Source: Streptomyces aureus (GTDB lineage: Bacteria; Actinomycetota; Actinomycetes; Streptomycetales; Streptomycetaceae). Taken from it: DNA of 64,000 nt. The notes under the pieces were generated by a model that did no database searches, was not told the origin of the DNA, and saw only the letters and a program-made list of their open reading frames with translations. The first letter of the stretch is position 1; every line of letters starts with the position of its first letter. The position numbers were made by a program, and so were the translations under genes. Below are positions 35,976-44,377 of the stretch, in pieces. The stretch is taken from positions 186,001-250,000 of the forward strand of contig NZ_JNZD01000013.1 in NCBI RefSeq assembly GCF_000725495.1, read 5' to 3'.

Positions 35976-35994
35976 GTAACACCAGTCGTGTTAC
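35976..35994. promoter_or_regulatory. 19-bp palindrome upstream of the repeat-protein gene
   Basis: gtaacac-cagtc-gtgttac, perfect seven-base arms, lies 42 bp upstream of the ATG at 35934 in a relatively AT-rich stretch. It is a candidate operator for an unknown regulator. Confidence 0.55.
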
Positions 35995-36041
35995 GTATCG
36001 ACTACGGGGAGTTTTCGGCGGGGACGCGGAGGGCTCGGCGA

Positions 36042-36061
36042 GGGGCGCACGGGTGCGCCCC
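36042..36061 (-). terminator. Stem-loop downstream of the HAD gene
   Basis: ggggcgcac / gtgcgcccc with a two-base loop forms a perfect nine-bp stem between the HAD stop (36218) and the next leftward promoter. No T-run follows, as is common in this GC range. Confidence 0.5.
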
Positions 36062-36217
36062 GCCCGGGCACACATCCGGGCGTGCGCATCGCTGTGCGCC
36101 CCTCAGATGCCCCGGGCGTGCGCCGGTCCGCAACCGGGCGCTCGTCCTCGGTCATCCCGACCGGGGCAGCCCGGGGGACCCGGCCCGCCCGGGACGGAGG
36201 CACGAGCCCGCACGTCC

Positions 36218-37153
36218 TCAGATTCGGCAGGCCTCCACCGCCGCCACGCGAGGCAGCACGAGCCGGATGAGGGCGGCCACGCCTTCGTCGTCGTTGCTGG
36301 GCAGCACGATGTCGGCGGCCCGCAGGGCGTCCTCGTGGGCGTTGGCGACCGCGGCGGCGAGCCCGGCCGCGCGCAGCATCGGGATGTCGTTGGGCATGTC
36401 GCCGACGGCGGCCGTGTGCTCCAGCGGAACCCCCCGCCCCTCGGCGAGCGAGCGCAACGCCTCCCCCTTGTCGACGCCGGGGGCGGACAGTTCGAGGAAG
36501 TCCCCGGTGGACCGCGTGATCACCGCCCGGTCGCCGAGGACCGAGGCGATCATGGCCGCCAGTTCGTCCACGAGCAGCATCGGATGGGCGGCGAGGATCT
36601 TGACCACCGGGTCGGTGTCCACCGGTGCGGACACCCCGTCCGCGACCACGTGCCGCCAGGTGTTCGGCACCCGGCGCACGAAGGCCGTCTCCAGGCGGAG
36701 CCCCGACACGGAGTCGACCCCGAGCGTGACGCCGGGCACCGCGTCCCGGACCGCGCGCAGGATGCTGGCCGTGTCACCGGGACCGAACCCCCGGCAGTCG
36801 AGCAGCCGCCCCGTCGCGGCGTCCACCGTCACCGCGCCGTTGCTGCACACCACGGGCCCGGTGAGTCCGTAGCGACGGGCCAGGTCCAGGGTGTCGCGGA
36901 CGGGCCGTCCGGTCACGCCGACCACGGCGACCTCGGCCCGCCCGGCCTCGGCGAGCGTGCTCAGGGTGCGTTCGCGGATCGCACCCGTCGAGTCGAGGAG
37001 GGTGCCGTCGAGATCGGTGCAGACGAGCCGCACGATCCTGCGCGCCCGGCGTCCGCGCCGGGCCGCGGGCTCAGGGGAGGAGGAAGGCCGTGCCTGACCG
37101 GGCACGGGCCGCTGCGAAGTCGCCACGCCGGAGCGGGCGTTGGTGTTCGACAT
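36218..37153 (-). CDS. HAD superfamily hydrolase, Cof/IIB type
   Basis: 311 residues with a 40-residue basic, Pro/Ser-rich N-terminal extension. HAD motifs: VCTDLDGTLLDS (I), VVGVTGRP (II), the Lys in PGVDKGEAL (III) and VGDMPNDIPML (IV). The insertion of a IIB cap between motifs II and III is consistent with sugar-phosphate or nucleotide phosphatases. A palindrome, ctacgcgcgtag, sits 17 bp upstream of the start. Confidence 0.92.
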   Translation of the reverse strand: MSNTNARSGVATSQRPVPGQARPSSSPEPAARRGRRARRIVRLVCTDLDGTLLDSTGAIRERTLSTLAEAGRAEVAVVGVTGRPVRDTLDLARRYGLTGPVVCSNGAVTVDAATGRLLDCRGFGPGDTASILRAVRDAVPGVTLGVDSVSGLRLETAFVRRVPNTWRHVVADGVSAPVDTDPVVKILAAHPMLLVDELAAMIASVLGDRAVITRSTGDFLELSAPGVDKGEALRSLAEGRGVPLEHTAAVGDMPNDIPMLRAAGLAAAVANAHEDALRAADIVLPSNDDEGVAALIRLVLPRVAAVEACRI

Positions 37154-37169
37154 GGCCGGAGGGTAGTGA

Positions 37170-37181
37170 CTACGCGCGTAG
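37170..37181. promoter_or_regulatory. Palindrome ctacgcgcgtag upstream of the HAD gene
   Basis: A perfect 12-bp palindrome followed by ac. The near-identical ctacgcccgtagac occurs in the promoter of amidohydrolase copy 2 (33528). It may be an operator for a common regulator. Confidence 0.45.
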
Positions 37182-37294
37182 ACGACAAGGGAACGGGAAG
37201 CGAATTCAACAATTTCTCAGAACCGGCACGTGGGCCGCGGGGCGTACCCGGAGGGACCTGGGCATACCCGGACCGGCCGGGGTCGGCCTGGCCG

Positions 37295-37500
37295 CCTCGC
37301 CACAGCGGGCCGGGTGCGGCCGGGCCGACACAGCGGGGCCGCGTGCGGCCGAGCCGGCACCACGGGGCCGGGTACAGCCGAGCAACACAACGGGGCCGCG
37401 TGCGGCCGGGCCGGCGCCACGGGCCGGGTGCAGCCGAGCCGGGACCACGGGGCCGAGGACGGCCGAGCCGACACCGCGGGCCGAGGACGGCCGAGCCCAG
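37295..37500. repeat. Degenerate ~30-bp tandem repeat, about seven copies
   Basis: Copies share cggggccgcgtgcggccgag or variants (cgggccgggtgcagccgag, cggggccgaggacggccgag) at a period of about 28-33 bp. The array fills most of the 37154-37581 gap, beyond the 3' end of the leftward XRE gene. All frames stay open across it because of its composition, but no gene signal was found. Confidence 0.75.
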
Positions 37501-37581
37501 CAGGGGCAGCCACACCGCATCAGCCGGGGCGAGCCGAGTCGGCCACACCGACTCAGCCCGACCCGCCCGCCTGCCCGCCCG

Positions 37582-37836
37582 TCAAGCCACCGGCACCAGA
37601 GCGCACCGGATGACGAGTTCGTCCATCGAGAGGCCGAGGGCCCGCGCCAGCGCGGCCACCGTGAAGAAGGCCGGCGTGGGCGCGCGGCCGGTCTCGATCT
37701 TGCGCAGGGTCTCCGCGGAGATCCCCGCCACCCCCGCGATGTCCGCCATGCTGCGGTCGCCGCGGGCATCGCGCAGCAGCTGCCCGAGCCGCTCGCCGCG
37801 CTCGCGCTCTTCCGGGGTCAGGGGGGTTCGCACCAT
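37582..37836 (-). CDS. XRE-family helix-turn-helix regulator
   Basis: 84 residues, almost entirely one HTH_3 domain: LGQLLRDARGDRSMADIAGVAGISAETLRKIETGRAPTPAFF with a C-terminal helix ALARALGLSMDELVI. It diverges from the methionine aminopeptidase gene with only 32 bp between the starts. A perfect ATACCGGTAT palindrome lies in that gap and is the obvious operator candidate, so it probably controls itself and its neighbour. Confidence 0.88.
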   Translation of the reverse strand: MVRTPLTPEERERGERLGQLLRDARGDRSMADIAGVAGISAETLRKIETGRAPTPAFFTVAALARALGLSMDELVIRCALVPVA

Positions 37837-37845
37837 GACACCATT

Positions 37846-37861
37846 CTAATACCGGTATAGT
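37846..37861. promoter_or_regulatory. Overlapping divergent promoters with an ATACCGGTAT palindrome
   Basis: The perfect palindrome spans 37849-37858. On the plus strand TATAGT (37856-37861) fits a -10 whose transcript would begin at or next to the ATG at 37869. On the minus strand TATTAG (37851-37846) does the same for the ATG at 37836. Neither gene shows a Shine-Dalgarno sequence, so both messages are probably leaderless. Confidence 0.6.
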
Positions 37862-37868
37862 AATTGGC

Positions 37869-38636
37869 ATGGTGGAACTGAAGACCGACACATCGATCGA
37901 CGAGATGTACGCGGCCGGCCAGGTCGTGGGCAGGGCGCTCACGGCGGTGCGCGAGGCCGCTGACGTGGGCGTCTCCCTGCTGGAGCTGGACGAGGTGGCG
38001 CATCAGGTCCTGCGCGACGCGGGGGCCACGTCCCCCTTCCTCGGCTATCACCCCTCCTTCGCGCCCACGCCCTTCCCCGCGGTCGTCTGCGCCTCCGTGA
38101 ACGAGGCGATCGTGCACGGCATCCCGACGGGGTACCGGCTGCGCGACGGCGACCTGGTCTCCATCGACTTCGGCGCCGAACTCGGCGGCTGGGTGGGCGA
38201 CTCGGCGATCAGCTTCCTCGTGGGCACGCCGCGCGCCGCCGACCTGCGGCTCGTGGAGACCGCGGAGCGGGCACTGGCCGCGGGCATCGAGGCGGCCGTC
38301 GTCGGCAACCGCATCGGGGACATCGCGCACGCCATCGGCACGGTGTGCCGGACGGCCGGTTACGGGATCCCGGACGGCTTCGGCGGCCACGGCATCGGGC
38401 GCCGGATGCACGAGGACCCGGGCGTCCCGAACGAGGGCCGCCCCGGCCGCGGGATGCCCCTGCGGCACGGCATGGTCCTCGCCATCGAGCCGATGCTCAT
38501 CGGCGGCGGCACGGACGGCTACCACGCGGCCCCCGACGGCTGGACCCTGCGCACGAACGACGGCTCCCGGGCCGCGCACGCCGAGCACACGGTGGCCATC
38601 ACGGACGCGGGCCCGCGCATCCTGACGGCGCGCTGA
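37869..38636 (+). CDS. map: Methionine aminopeptidase, type I
   Basis: 255 residues. The five metal ligands are in IDFGAELGGWVGDSA (two Asp), GGHGIGRRMHEDP (His), LAIEPM (Glu) and AEHTVAIT (Glu). The enzyme removes the initiator methionine. Streptomyces normally carry more than one copy; this one, paired with its own XRE regulator rather than with secY/adk, is probably the accessory copy. Confidence 0.93.
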   Translation: MVELKTDTSIDEMYAAGQVVGRALTAVREAADVGVSLLELDEVAHQVLRDAGATSPFLGYHPSFAPTPFPAVVCASVNEAIVHGIPTGYRLRDGDLVSIDFGAELGGWVGDSAISFLVGTPRAADLRLVETAERALAAGIEAAVVGNRIGDIAHAIGTVCRTAGYGIPDGFGGHGIGRRMHEDPGVPNEGRPGRGMPLRHGMVLAIEPMLIGGGTDGYHAAPDGWTLRTNDGSRAAHAEHTVAITDAGPRILTAR

Positions 38637-38651
38637 CCCGAGGGTCGACGA

Positions 38652-38683
38652 CCGCGGGGCGGCGGCACGCCACCGCCCCGCGG
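38652..38683. terminator. Bidirectional terminator between map and the secreted gamma-glutamyltransferase
   Basis: Perfect 11-bp arms ccgcggggcgg and ccgccccgcgg with a 10-base loop, between two convergent genes. Confidence 0.75.
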
Positions 38684-38732
38684 CTTCACGGCCGGGCGAG
38701 CCCTGAGGCCTGTCCGACCATGCGCGCCCGCC

Positions 38733-40553
38733 CTACGACGCGGGCCGCACGACCATGGCCGAGCCCCCGCCCCGGCGGACCTTCTCCGCCGCGGCCAGCC
38801 ATCTGCCGTCCGCGAGACGCTGGACGCCCGTGGCCGCCCCGATCTCCGGGTTCAGCTTGAAGGAATGACCGATGGCCTCGAGCCCGGCCCGCAACGGGCT
38901 GTCGTACAGGCCCGGTTCGAGTTCCGTCTGGGCGGCGTTGCGCTGGCTGGCGCGCGGCGCGGCGATCGCGTCCACCAGCGGGAGACCTCGGTCCACGAAC
39001 TCGGTCAGGGTCTGCAGGACGGTCGTGATGATGCTCGCGCCGCCCGGCGAACCGAGCGCCACGACGGGCCTGTCGTGCCGGTCGAGGACGATGGTCGGCG
39101 AGATCGACGAGCGCGGGCGCTTCCCGGGACCCGGCAGGTTGGGGTCGTGCACGGCCGGGTTGGCCGGGGCGAAGGAGAAGTCGGTCAGCTCGTTGTTGAG
39201 GAGGAACCCGCGGCCGGGCACGGTGATCCCGCTGCCACCGGTCTGCTCGATGGTCAGCGTGTAGGCGACGACGTTGCCCCACTTGTCGGCCACCGTCAGA
39301 TGGGTCGTGTTCTCCCCCTCGTACGTCGTCGGGGCGGCCGTACCGGTGGCGCCGCAGGCGGCGGGGTGGTCCGGGTCGCCCGGAGCGAGCGGGCTCGTCA
39401 GCACCGCGTCGTCCTTGATCAGGCAGGCCCGGCCGTCCGCGTACCTCTGCGAGAGCAGACCTTTGATCGGCACGTCCTCGAACGCCGGGTCGCCCACCCA
39501 GCGGCCCCGGTCCGCGAACGCGATGCGGCTCGCCTCGATGTAGTGGTGCAGGTACTGCGTCTCGCTCGCCTTCGAGAGGTCCGTCTTCTCCAGGATGTTG
39601 AGCGCTTCGCCGACGGTGGTGCCGCCGGAGGAGGAGGGGGCGATGGAGTAGACGCCGAGACCGCGGTACGACGTCCTGGTGGGCGCCTGCCGCTTCGCCC
39701 GGTAGGCCGCGAGATCCCTCAGGGACAGTTTGCCGGGGCGGGCGTTGTAGCCGGAGGCCGGGTCCACGGGCGGTTTGTCGGCGGTGGCGACGATCTCCCG
39801 GCCGAGATCGCCGGTGTAGAGCGTCCCGGCGCCCTTCCTGCCCAGTTCCTCGTACGTGCGCGCCAGGTCGGGGTTCTTGAAGGTCGACCCGACGACCGGC
39901 AGGGCGCCGCCGGGCAGGAACAGCTTCGCGGTGTCGGGGAAGTTCGCGAACCGGGCCTGGTTCAGCTCGGTCTGCGAGCGGAACGTGCTGTCGACCGTGA
40001 ACCCGGAGCGGGCGATGCGCTCGGCGGGCTTCAGGACGGTCCCGAGCCTCCTGCTCCCCCACGCGTCCAGGGCGGTCTGCCAGGTGGCGGGCGTGCCGGG
40101 CGTGCCCACGCTCAGCCCGCTGGTGACGGCGTCCGCGAAGGCGAGCGGCTTGCCGTTCTCCAGGAACAGCCCGGAGTCCGCGGTCAGCGGCGCCGTCTCC
40201 CGGCCGTCGATCGTGTGCACCGTACGGGACTTGGCGTCGTAGTAGACGAAGTAGCCGCCCCCGCCGATGCCGGACGAGTAGGGCTCGGTGACGCCGAGGG
40301 CCGCCGCCGTGGCGACGGCCGCGTCGACGGCGTTGCCTCCGTTCCTCAGCACCTCGATGCCCGCGGCGGAGGCGTCCGCGTCGACGCTCGCGACGGCGCC
40401 TCCGTACCCGACCGCGACGGGCACCTTCGCCACGGGCGTTCTCGCGGCCGTTCCCGCCGCCGGTGACCCGGGCGGCGCCGCCGCGCCCACTAATGCCGTC
40501 GCGGCCGAAACCACCAGGACCGTCAGATTCCGCGCAAGAGGACGTCGCATCAA
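38733..40553 (-). CDS. ggt: Secreted gamma-glutamyltransferase
   Basis: 606 residues. Residues 1-32 are a signal peptide (MRRPLARNLTVLVVSAATALVGAAA). The mature protein has the large-subunit features EVLRNGGNAVDAAVATAAALGV and GIGGGGYFVYYD, the autoprocessing nucleophile Thr in GENTTHLTVADKWGNVVAYT and the glycine loop GSPGGASIITTVLQ. It cleaves gamma-glutamyl bonds of glutathione and similar peptides outside the cell. MM at the start leaves 40550 as an alternative. Confidence 0.95.
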   Translation of the reverse strand: MMRRPLARNLTVLVVSAATALVGAAAPPGSPAAGTAARTPVAKVPVAVGYGGAVASVDADASAAGIEVLRNGGNAVDAAVATAAALGVTEPYSSGIGGGGYFVYYDAKSRTVHTIDGRETAPLTADSGLFLENGKPLAFADAVTSGLSVGTPGTPATWQTALDAWGSRRLGTVLKPAERIARSGFTVDSTFRSQTELNQARFANFPDTAKLFLPGGALPVVGSTFKNPDLARTYEELGRKGAGTLYTGDLGREIVATADKPPVDPASGYNARPGKLSLRDLAAYRAKRQAPTRTSYRGLGVYSIAPSSSGGTTVGEALNILEKTDLSKASETQYLHHYIEASRIAFADRGRWVGDPAFEDVPIKGLLSQRYADGRACLIKDDAVLTSPLAPGDPDHPAACGATGTAAPTTYEGENTTHLTVADKWGNVVAYTLTIEQTGGSGITVPGRGFLLNNELTDFSFAPANPAVHDPNLPGPGKRPRSSISPTIVLDRHDRPVVALGSPGGASIITTVLQTLTEFVDRGLPLVDAIAAPRASQRNAAQTELEPGLYDSPLRAGLEAIGHSFKLNPEIGAATGVQRLADGRWLAAAEKVRRGGGSAMVVRPAS

Positions 40554-40653
40554 TACCTCCAGTCAACAGCAGTCCGCGCAGCGTAACTTCACCTTCGTCA
40601 CCGCTCCAGGCCCCCTCGAACACGGCTTCGTGGGCCCGCTAGCATGCGCGCAC

Positions 40654-41478
40654 ATGAATGACGACGTGCGCAACATCGTCCTCGGCGTCCTCGCCGCCGG
40701 CCTCAGTGCCGCGCTCGGCTGGATCGCCCGCACCTACCTGTGGAGACGCAAGCTCCGTCGCAAGCAGGCGTTCTTCGGGCTGCCCGACAACTCCGAGTCA
40801 CTCCTTGTGGTGAACCGCGAGGCGGGCGGCCCCGAGCTCACGGTGATGCGCCACGACGTGTTCGCGCTCCTCGAACTGTCCGCGCTGATCAAGGACTGCG
40901 GCGCGCACGCCCAGGTCATCGCGCACGACGCCACCCAGCAGGGCTTCGGCGAGCGCACCGAGTTCTGTGTCGGCGGACCGGCGTCCAACCGCCGCATGGC
41001 CGCTCATCTCCAGTCCCTGCTGCCGGGTGTCCAGGTCAACGTCGACTCCGGACGCGGGCCCGATCGGGGCGCCTTCCAGATAGGCGGCGAGCGCTACCGC
41101 CTGGAGTCGGGGCAGGCCGAGTACGTGATCCTCGCCCGGCTCACCGCGGGCCAGAGCCGTGACGTGCGGCCGGTGTTCCTCTTCTGCGGCCAGCGCGCGA
41201 TCACCAACCAGGCGGCGACCCGCTACCTGGCCCGCAACCACGCGCGTCTGGCCCGCAAGCACGGCGGCAACAGCTTCGTCCTGCTCCTGAAGGTCGTGAA
41301 CTCCCAGGCGTACGGCCCCGATGTCGTCGAGCTCGTCGCGGACGTGACCCGCGCCGCCCAGGCCCCGCTGCCGACGCCGCCCGCACTGGAACCGGCGCCC
41401 GACGCGGCGTCCGAGCCCGGCCAGGACGGGGAGTCCGCGCCGAAGCCGGCCGCGCCCCGGTCACGCCGGCGCACCTGA
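40654..41478 (+). CDS. Membrane-anchored protein of unknown function
   Basis: 274 residues from the ATG at 40654. One N-terminal membrane helix (NIVLGVLAAGLSAALGWIA) followed by a basic segment (WRRKLRRKQ) suggests a cytoplasmic body. The body begins GLPDNSESLLVVNREAGGPELTVMRHDVFALLELSALIKDCGA and has a GFGERTEFCVGGPASNRRMAAHL motif, conserved in my recollection among Streptomyces hypotheticals. The last 45 residues are Pro/Ala-rich with a basic end. No enzyme family recognised. Confidence 0.7.
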   Translation: MNDDVRNIVLGVLAAGLSAALGWIARTYLWRRKLRRKQAFFGLPDNSESLLVVNREAGGPELTVMRHDVFALLELSALIKDCGAHAQVIAHDATQQGFGERTEFCVGGPASNRRMAAHLQSLLPGVQVNVDSGRGPDRGAFQIGGERYRLESGQAEYVILARLTAGQSRDVRPVFLFCGQRAITNQAATRYLARNHARLARKHGGNSFVLLLKVVNSQAYGPDVVELVADVTRAAQAPLPTPPALEPAPDAASEPGQDGESAPKPAAPRSRRRT

Positions 41479-41635
41479 CGCCCGGCGCAGCCGGCGGCGG
41501 GCCCGCCCTGCGCCCTGCGCCCGCCGGGCCGGCCGGCTTCGGAGGCGGCCCCCGCTCGGGGAACCGCCGCTTTCCGGCCGACACGCGGTGCGCCCTGGCG
41601 TGATCCGGTGGATGGCAATGAACACTTCAACAATC

Positions 41636-41675
41636 GTTACTCGCACGTAACTTACCGACGGGTTACTTCGAGTAA
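41636..41675. promoter_or_regulatory. Two palindromes in the CocE-type hydrolase promoter
   Basis: gttac-tcgcac-gtaac (41636-41651) and ttact-tcg-agtaa (41663-41675) lie 55-95 bp upstream of the start in an AT-richer patch. Such GTTAC/GTAAC dyads are typical of TetR-family operators in actinomycetes; no regulator gene is adjacent. Confidence 0.55.
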
Positions 41676-41729
41676 GCCACCCCGGTTACCGTCGGGTCAC
41701 CTTGCACTGACCAAGTGAGGAGTGACCCG

Positions 41730-43295
41730 TTGGGAAACGGTCGCAACCCCCTGCGCACATCCGCCGTCGGCGCCCTCTCGGCCACCCTGATCGCCGCCGC
41801 GGGACTGGGCCTGGCACCTTCCGCCCAAGCCGCCGAAGGCGTCCGCTTCGTCGACATCTCCGGTGACGGCGGCACGATCCTCAAGGCCAACGTCGTCACC
41901 CCAGAGGGGGCGGACGGCAGCCGCTCCTATCCGCTCATCGTGCTGCCCACGAGCTGGGGGCTGCCCCAGGTCGAGTACCTCGCACAGGCCCAGAAGCTCG
42001 CGGACTCCGGCTATGTGGTGGTCAGTTACAACGTCCGCGGGTTCTGGCAGTCGGGCGGCGAGATCGACGTCGCCGGGCCGAAGGACACCGCCGACGTGTC
42101 CAAGGTGATCGACTGGGCGCTCGCCAACACCCCTGCCGACGCCCGGAAGGTGGGCGTGGCGGGCGTCTCGTACGGGGCCGGGATCAGCCTGCTGGCCGCC
42201 GAGCACGACCAGCGCATCAAGGCGGTGGCCGCGCTGAGCGGGTGGGCCGACCTGACCGACTCGATCTACTCCGGCCGCACCGAGCACGTCCAGGCGTCCG
42301 CCCTGCTGGACGGCGTCGGGAACATCGTGGGTCACCCCAGCGCCGAGACCCGGCAGGTGTTCAAGGACTTCTTCTCCGGGGACCTGTCGAAGGAACAGGG
42401 CCTGCTCGACTGGGGGAAGAAACGTTCACCCGGGACGTACGCCGACCGGCTCGACAAGAACCGCCCCGCCGTCTTCATGGCGAACACCTGGGGCGACACG
42501 ATCTTCTCGGCGAACCAGTACGCCAAGTTCTACGAGGGATTGAGCGGCCCCAAGCGGCTGGAGTTCCGCCCCGGCGACCACGCCACCGCCGAGATCACCG
42601 GGCTGTTCGGGCTCCCCAACGACGTCTGGACCGACACCCGCCGCTGGTTCGACCACTATCTGCGGGGCCAGGACAACGGCATCGACCGTGAGCAGCCGGT
42701 GCAGCTGAAGTCCCGCTCCACGGGCGGCTACGAGGGCTACCCGAACTGGAAGTCGGTCGGCGCGACCTCGCGGAAGATCGCCCTCGGGGGCACCACCCGG
42801 ATCCACACCAACGTCGACTCGGGCGCGGACGGCGGGGTCATCTTCCTGTCCAGCATCCTCGACCAGCTCACGCGGATCCCTCCGATGGCCTCGATCCCGC
42901 TGCTGCCCCGCTACTGGACCGCGGTGTGGCAGTCGGAGAAGTCGACCGACGTGCAGCGGGTCCGCGGCACCGTCAAACTGCACACCACCGTCACCGGGAC
43001 CAGGGAGAGCGGCACGTTCATCGCCTATCTCTACGACGTGGGCCCGCTCGGGATCGGCAAACTCGTCAGCAACGCGCCGTACACGTTCCACGGGCAGACG
43101 CCGGGTGAGCCGTTCGGCGTGGACCTGGACCTGTTCTCCACGGCCTACGACGTCCCGGCCGGGCACCGCCTCGCGGTGGTCGTCGACACGGTCGACCCGC
43201 TCTACATGGAGCACAACCCGTCCGGCGCGCAGCTGACCTTCTCCTCGCCGGAGCACGACCCGTCCTACGTGTCGGTACCCCTGCGCGAGCAGTGA
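41730..43295 (+). CDS. Secreted CocE/NonD-type alpha/beta hydrolase (X-Pro dipeptidyl-peptidase S15 type)
   Basis: 521 residues starting with TTG at 41730, chosen because GAGGAG sits seven bases upstream; the GTG at 41715 precedes that site. Residues 1-37 are a signal peptide ending ALAPSAQA-AE-like. The nucleophile elbow is GVAGVSYGAGIS; GDTIFSANQYA and the RPGDHAT region supply Asp and His. The C-terminal 170 residues form the jelly-roll domain of the S15/CocE group. It is a secreted esterase or peptidase of unknown substrate. Confidence 0.88.
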   Translation: MGNGRNPLRTSAVGALSATLIAAAGLGLAPSAQAAEGVRFVDISGDGGTILKANVVTPEGADGSRSYPLIVLPTSWGLPQVEYLAQAQKLADSGYVVVSYNVRGFWQSGGEIDVAGPKDTADVSKVIDWALANTPADARKVGVAGVSYGAGISLLAAEHDQRIKAVAALSGWADLTDSIYSGRTEHVQASALLDGVGNIVGHPSAETRQVFKDFFSGDLSKEQGLLDWGKKRSPGTYADRLDKNRPAVFMANTWGDTIFSANQYAKFYEGLSGPKRLEFRPGDHATAEITGLFGLPNDVWTDTRRWFDHYLRGQDNGIDREQPVQLKSRSTGGYEGYPNWKSVGATSRKIALGGTTRIHTNVDSGADGGVIFLSSILDQLTRIPPMASIPLLPRYWTAVWQSEKSTDVQRVRGTVKLHTTVTGTRESGTFIAYLYDVGPLGIGKLVSNAPYTFHGQTPGEPFGVDLDLFSTAYDVPAGHRLAVVVDTVDPLYMEHNPSGAQLTFSSPEHDPSYVSVPLREQ

Positions 43296-43645
43296 TCTCC
43301 GGCTGGCGCCGGTCGGGCCTGGCCCTGTGAGCTGCTGCACCCCTACAGCGTCGGGGCTGTGTGGGGTTCCCCACCCGGCAGCAGCGTCCCTGGTTCGGCC
43401 GGAGCCAGTCCGCGGCCACGGTCTCGGGACTGCGCCGTCCTCGCCCGTACGCCCGGGGGCGGACCGGGAGAGCGGCACGCACATCCCGGTGCGGATCGGC
43501 GAGACCGGCCTCACCACGGGGATGAACGGCAAATCGTAGTCGAGGATCGGCGCGCGGGGCCTCCCGGGCCCGGGAAGTCCGCCCCACCGGGCGTCCCGGA
43601 GCCCCGGACGTCCGTACGGAGGTCCGGGCCGGTCCTGGTGATCCG
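43296..43645. other. Intergenic region without a convincing gene
   Basis: It contains a perfect hairpin gtgggg-tt-ccccac (43361-43374), which could end the hydrolase transcript. Short open frames on both strands here lack ribosome sites and family resemblance. Confidence 0.5.
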
Positions 43646-44086
43646 TCAGGCCTCCGTGGCCTCCGCGTACATCTGGGACAGCTCGGGAACGCCCTGCACG
43701 GCCCAGTCCAGACCGGCCTCGACGACCGGGATCTCACGGCCCGAGGGCAGCCGCACCGCCGGGCTGCCGCCGGGCCACACGTGCCAGGAGGCACCGGGCA
43801 CCGTGCGCACCACGACCGTGCCGAGGTAGAGGCCCGCGTCGTTGCCGAGCCAGGGCAGCGCCTCGGGGTCGTCGCGCCACAGCGGCAGCAATTGGTCGAG
43901 CGCCACCAACGAGGCCGGGGTGTCGTCCAGTTCGAGGCCCACGGACGCGGCCTGGGAGCGGAGTAGTTCACATTCCGAGAGCAGTTCGGCGACCCCGCCC
44001 GGATCGTCCTCGAAGGCCTGGGCCAGGGGCCGGCCGCGTCGCACCGGGTGCCGCCCCAGCAGCTTGTCCAAGAAGGGGATGTTCAT
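43646..44086 (-). CDS. Small cytoplasmic protein, DUF6278-like
   Basis: 146 residues from the ATG at 44086 (MNIPFLDKLLG). Conserved-looking stretches are ELLSECELLRSQA, LDQLLPLWRDDPEALPWLGNDAGLYLGTVVVRTVPGASWHVWPGG and PVVEAGLDWAVQGVPELSQMYA. I recall this pattern from a Streptomyces family named DUF6278; the number should be checked. No membrane segment or signal peptide. The 291-bp gap upstream to 44378 probably holds its promoter in an AT-richer patch near 44130-44170. Confidence 0.65.
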   Translation of the reverse strand: MNIPFLDKLLGRHPVRRGRPLAQAFEDDPGGVAELLSECELLRSQAASVGLELDDTPASLVALDQLLPLWRDDPEALPWLGNDAGLYLGTVVVRTVPGASWHVWPGGSPAVRLPSGREIPVVEAGLDWAVQGVPELSQMYAEATEA

Positions 44087-44377
44087 GACCGGCCTCTCCG
44101 TAAGGTGCGATCGCCGAAGCTCCGTGTTCCCGGTATGTGAACAAAATGTAGCTCGCGGCATTTCATTACGGAATCAGGCGAATCGCGACGCCCTGAGGAA
44201 CCTTGCGGGCTCCTCCCCCGCGTCCCGGGCCGCCCATGAAGAAAGGCTGCCCGCGATCGCGCGGGCGAATGCGTGTGCACGGGGCCCCGCCGCGGCGAGG
44301 ACACCCGTGCACAGGGGGTGGAGTTCAGGAGATCGGGGTCCCGGGCCGTGTCCGGCCCAGGGCCTGTCGGACAGGCT

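Noticed and set aside
37206..37769. Open frames across the 37.3-37.5 kb repeat array
   Set aside because: Produced by the repeat composition; they overlap the XRE gene in the wrong frame and carry no domain.
43337..43363. Imperfect BlaI-like dyad (acccctacag ... ctgtgtggggt)
   Set aside because: Arms mismatch, spacing differs from the sites at 3.4 and 10.1 kb, and no gene start follows it.
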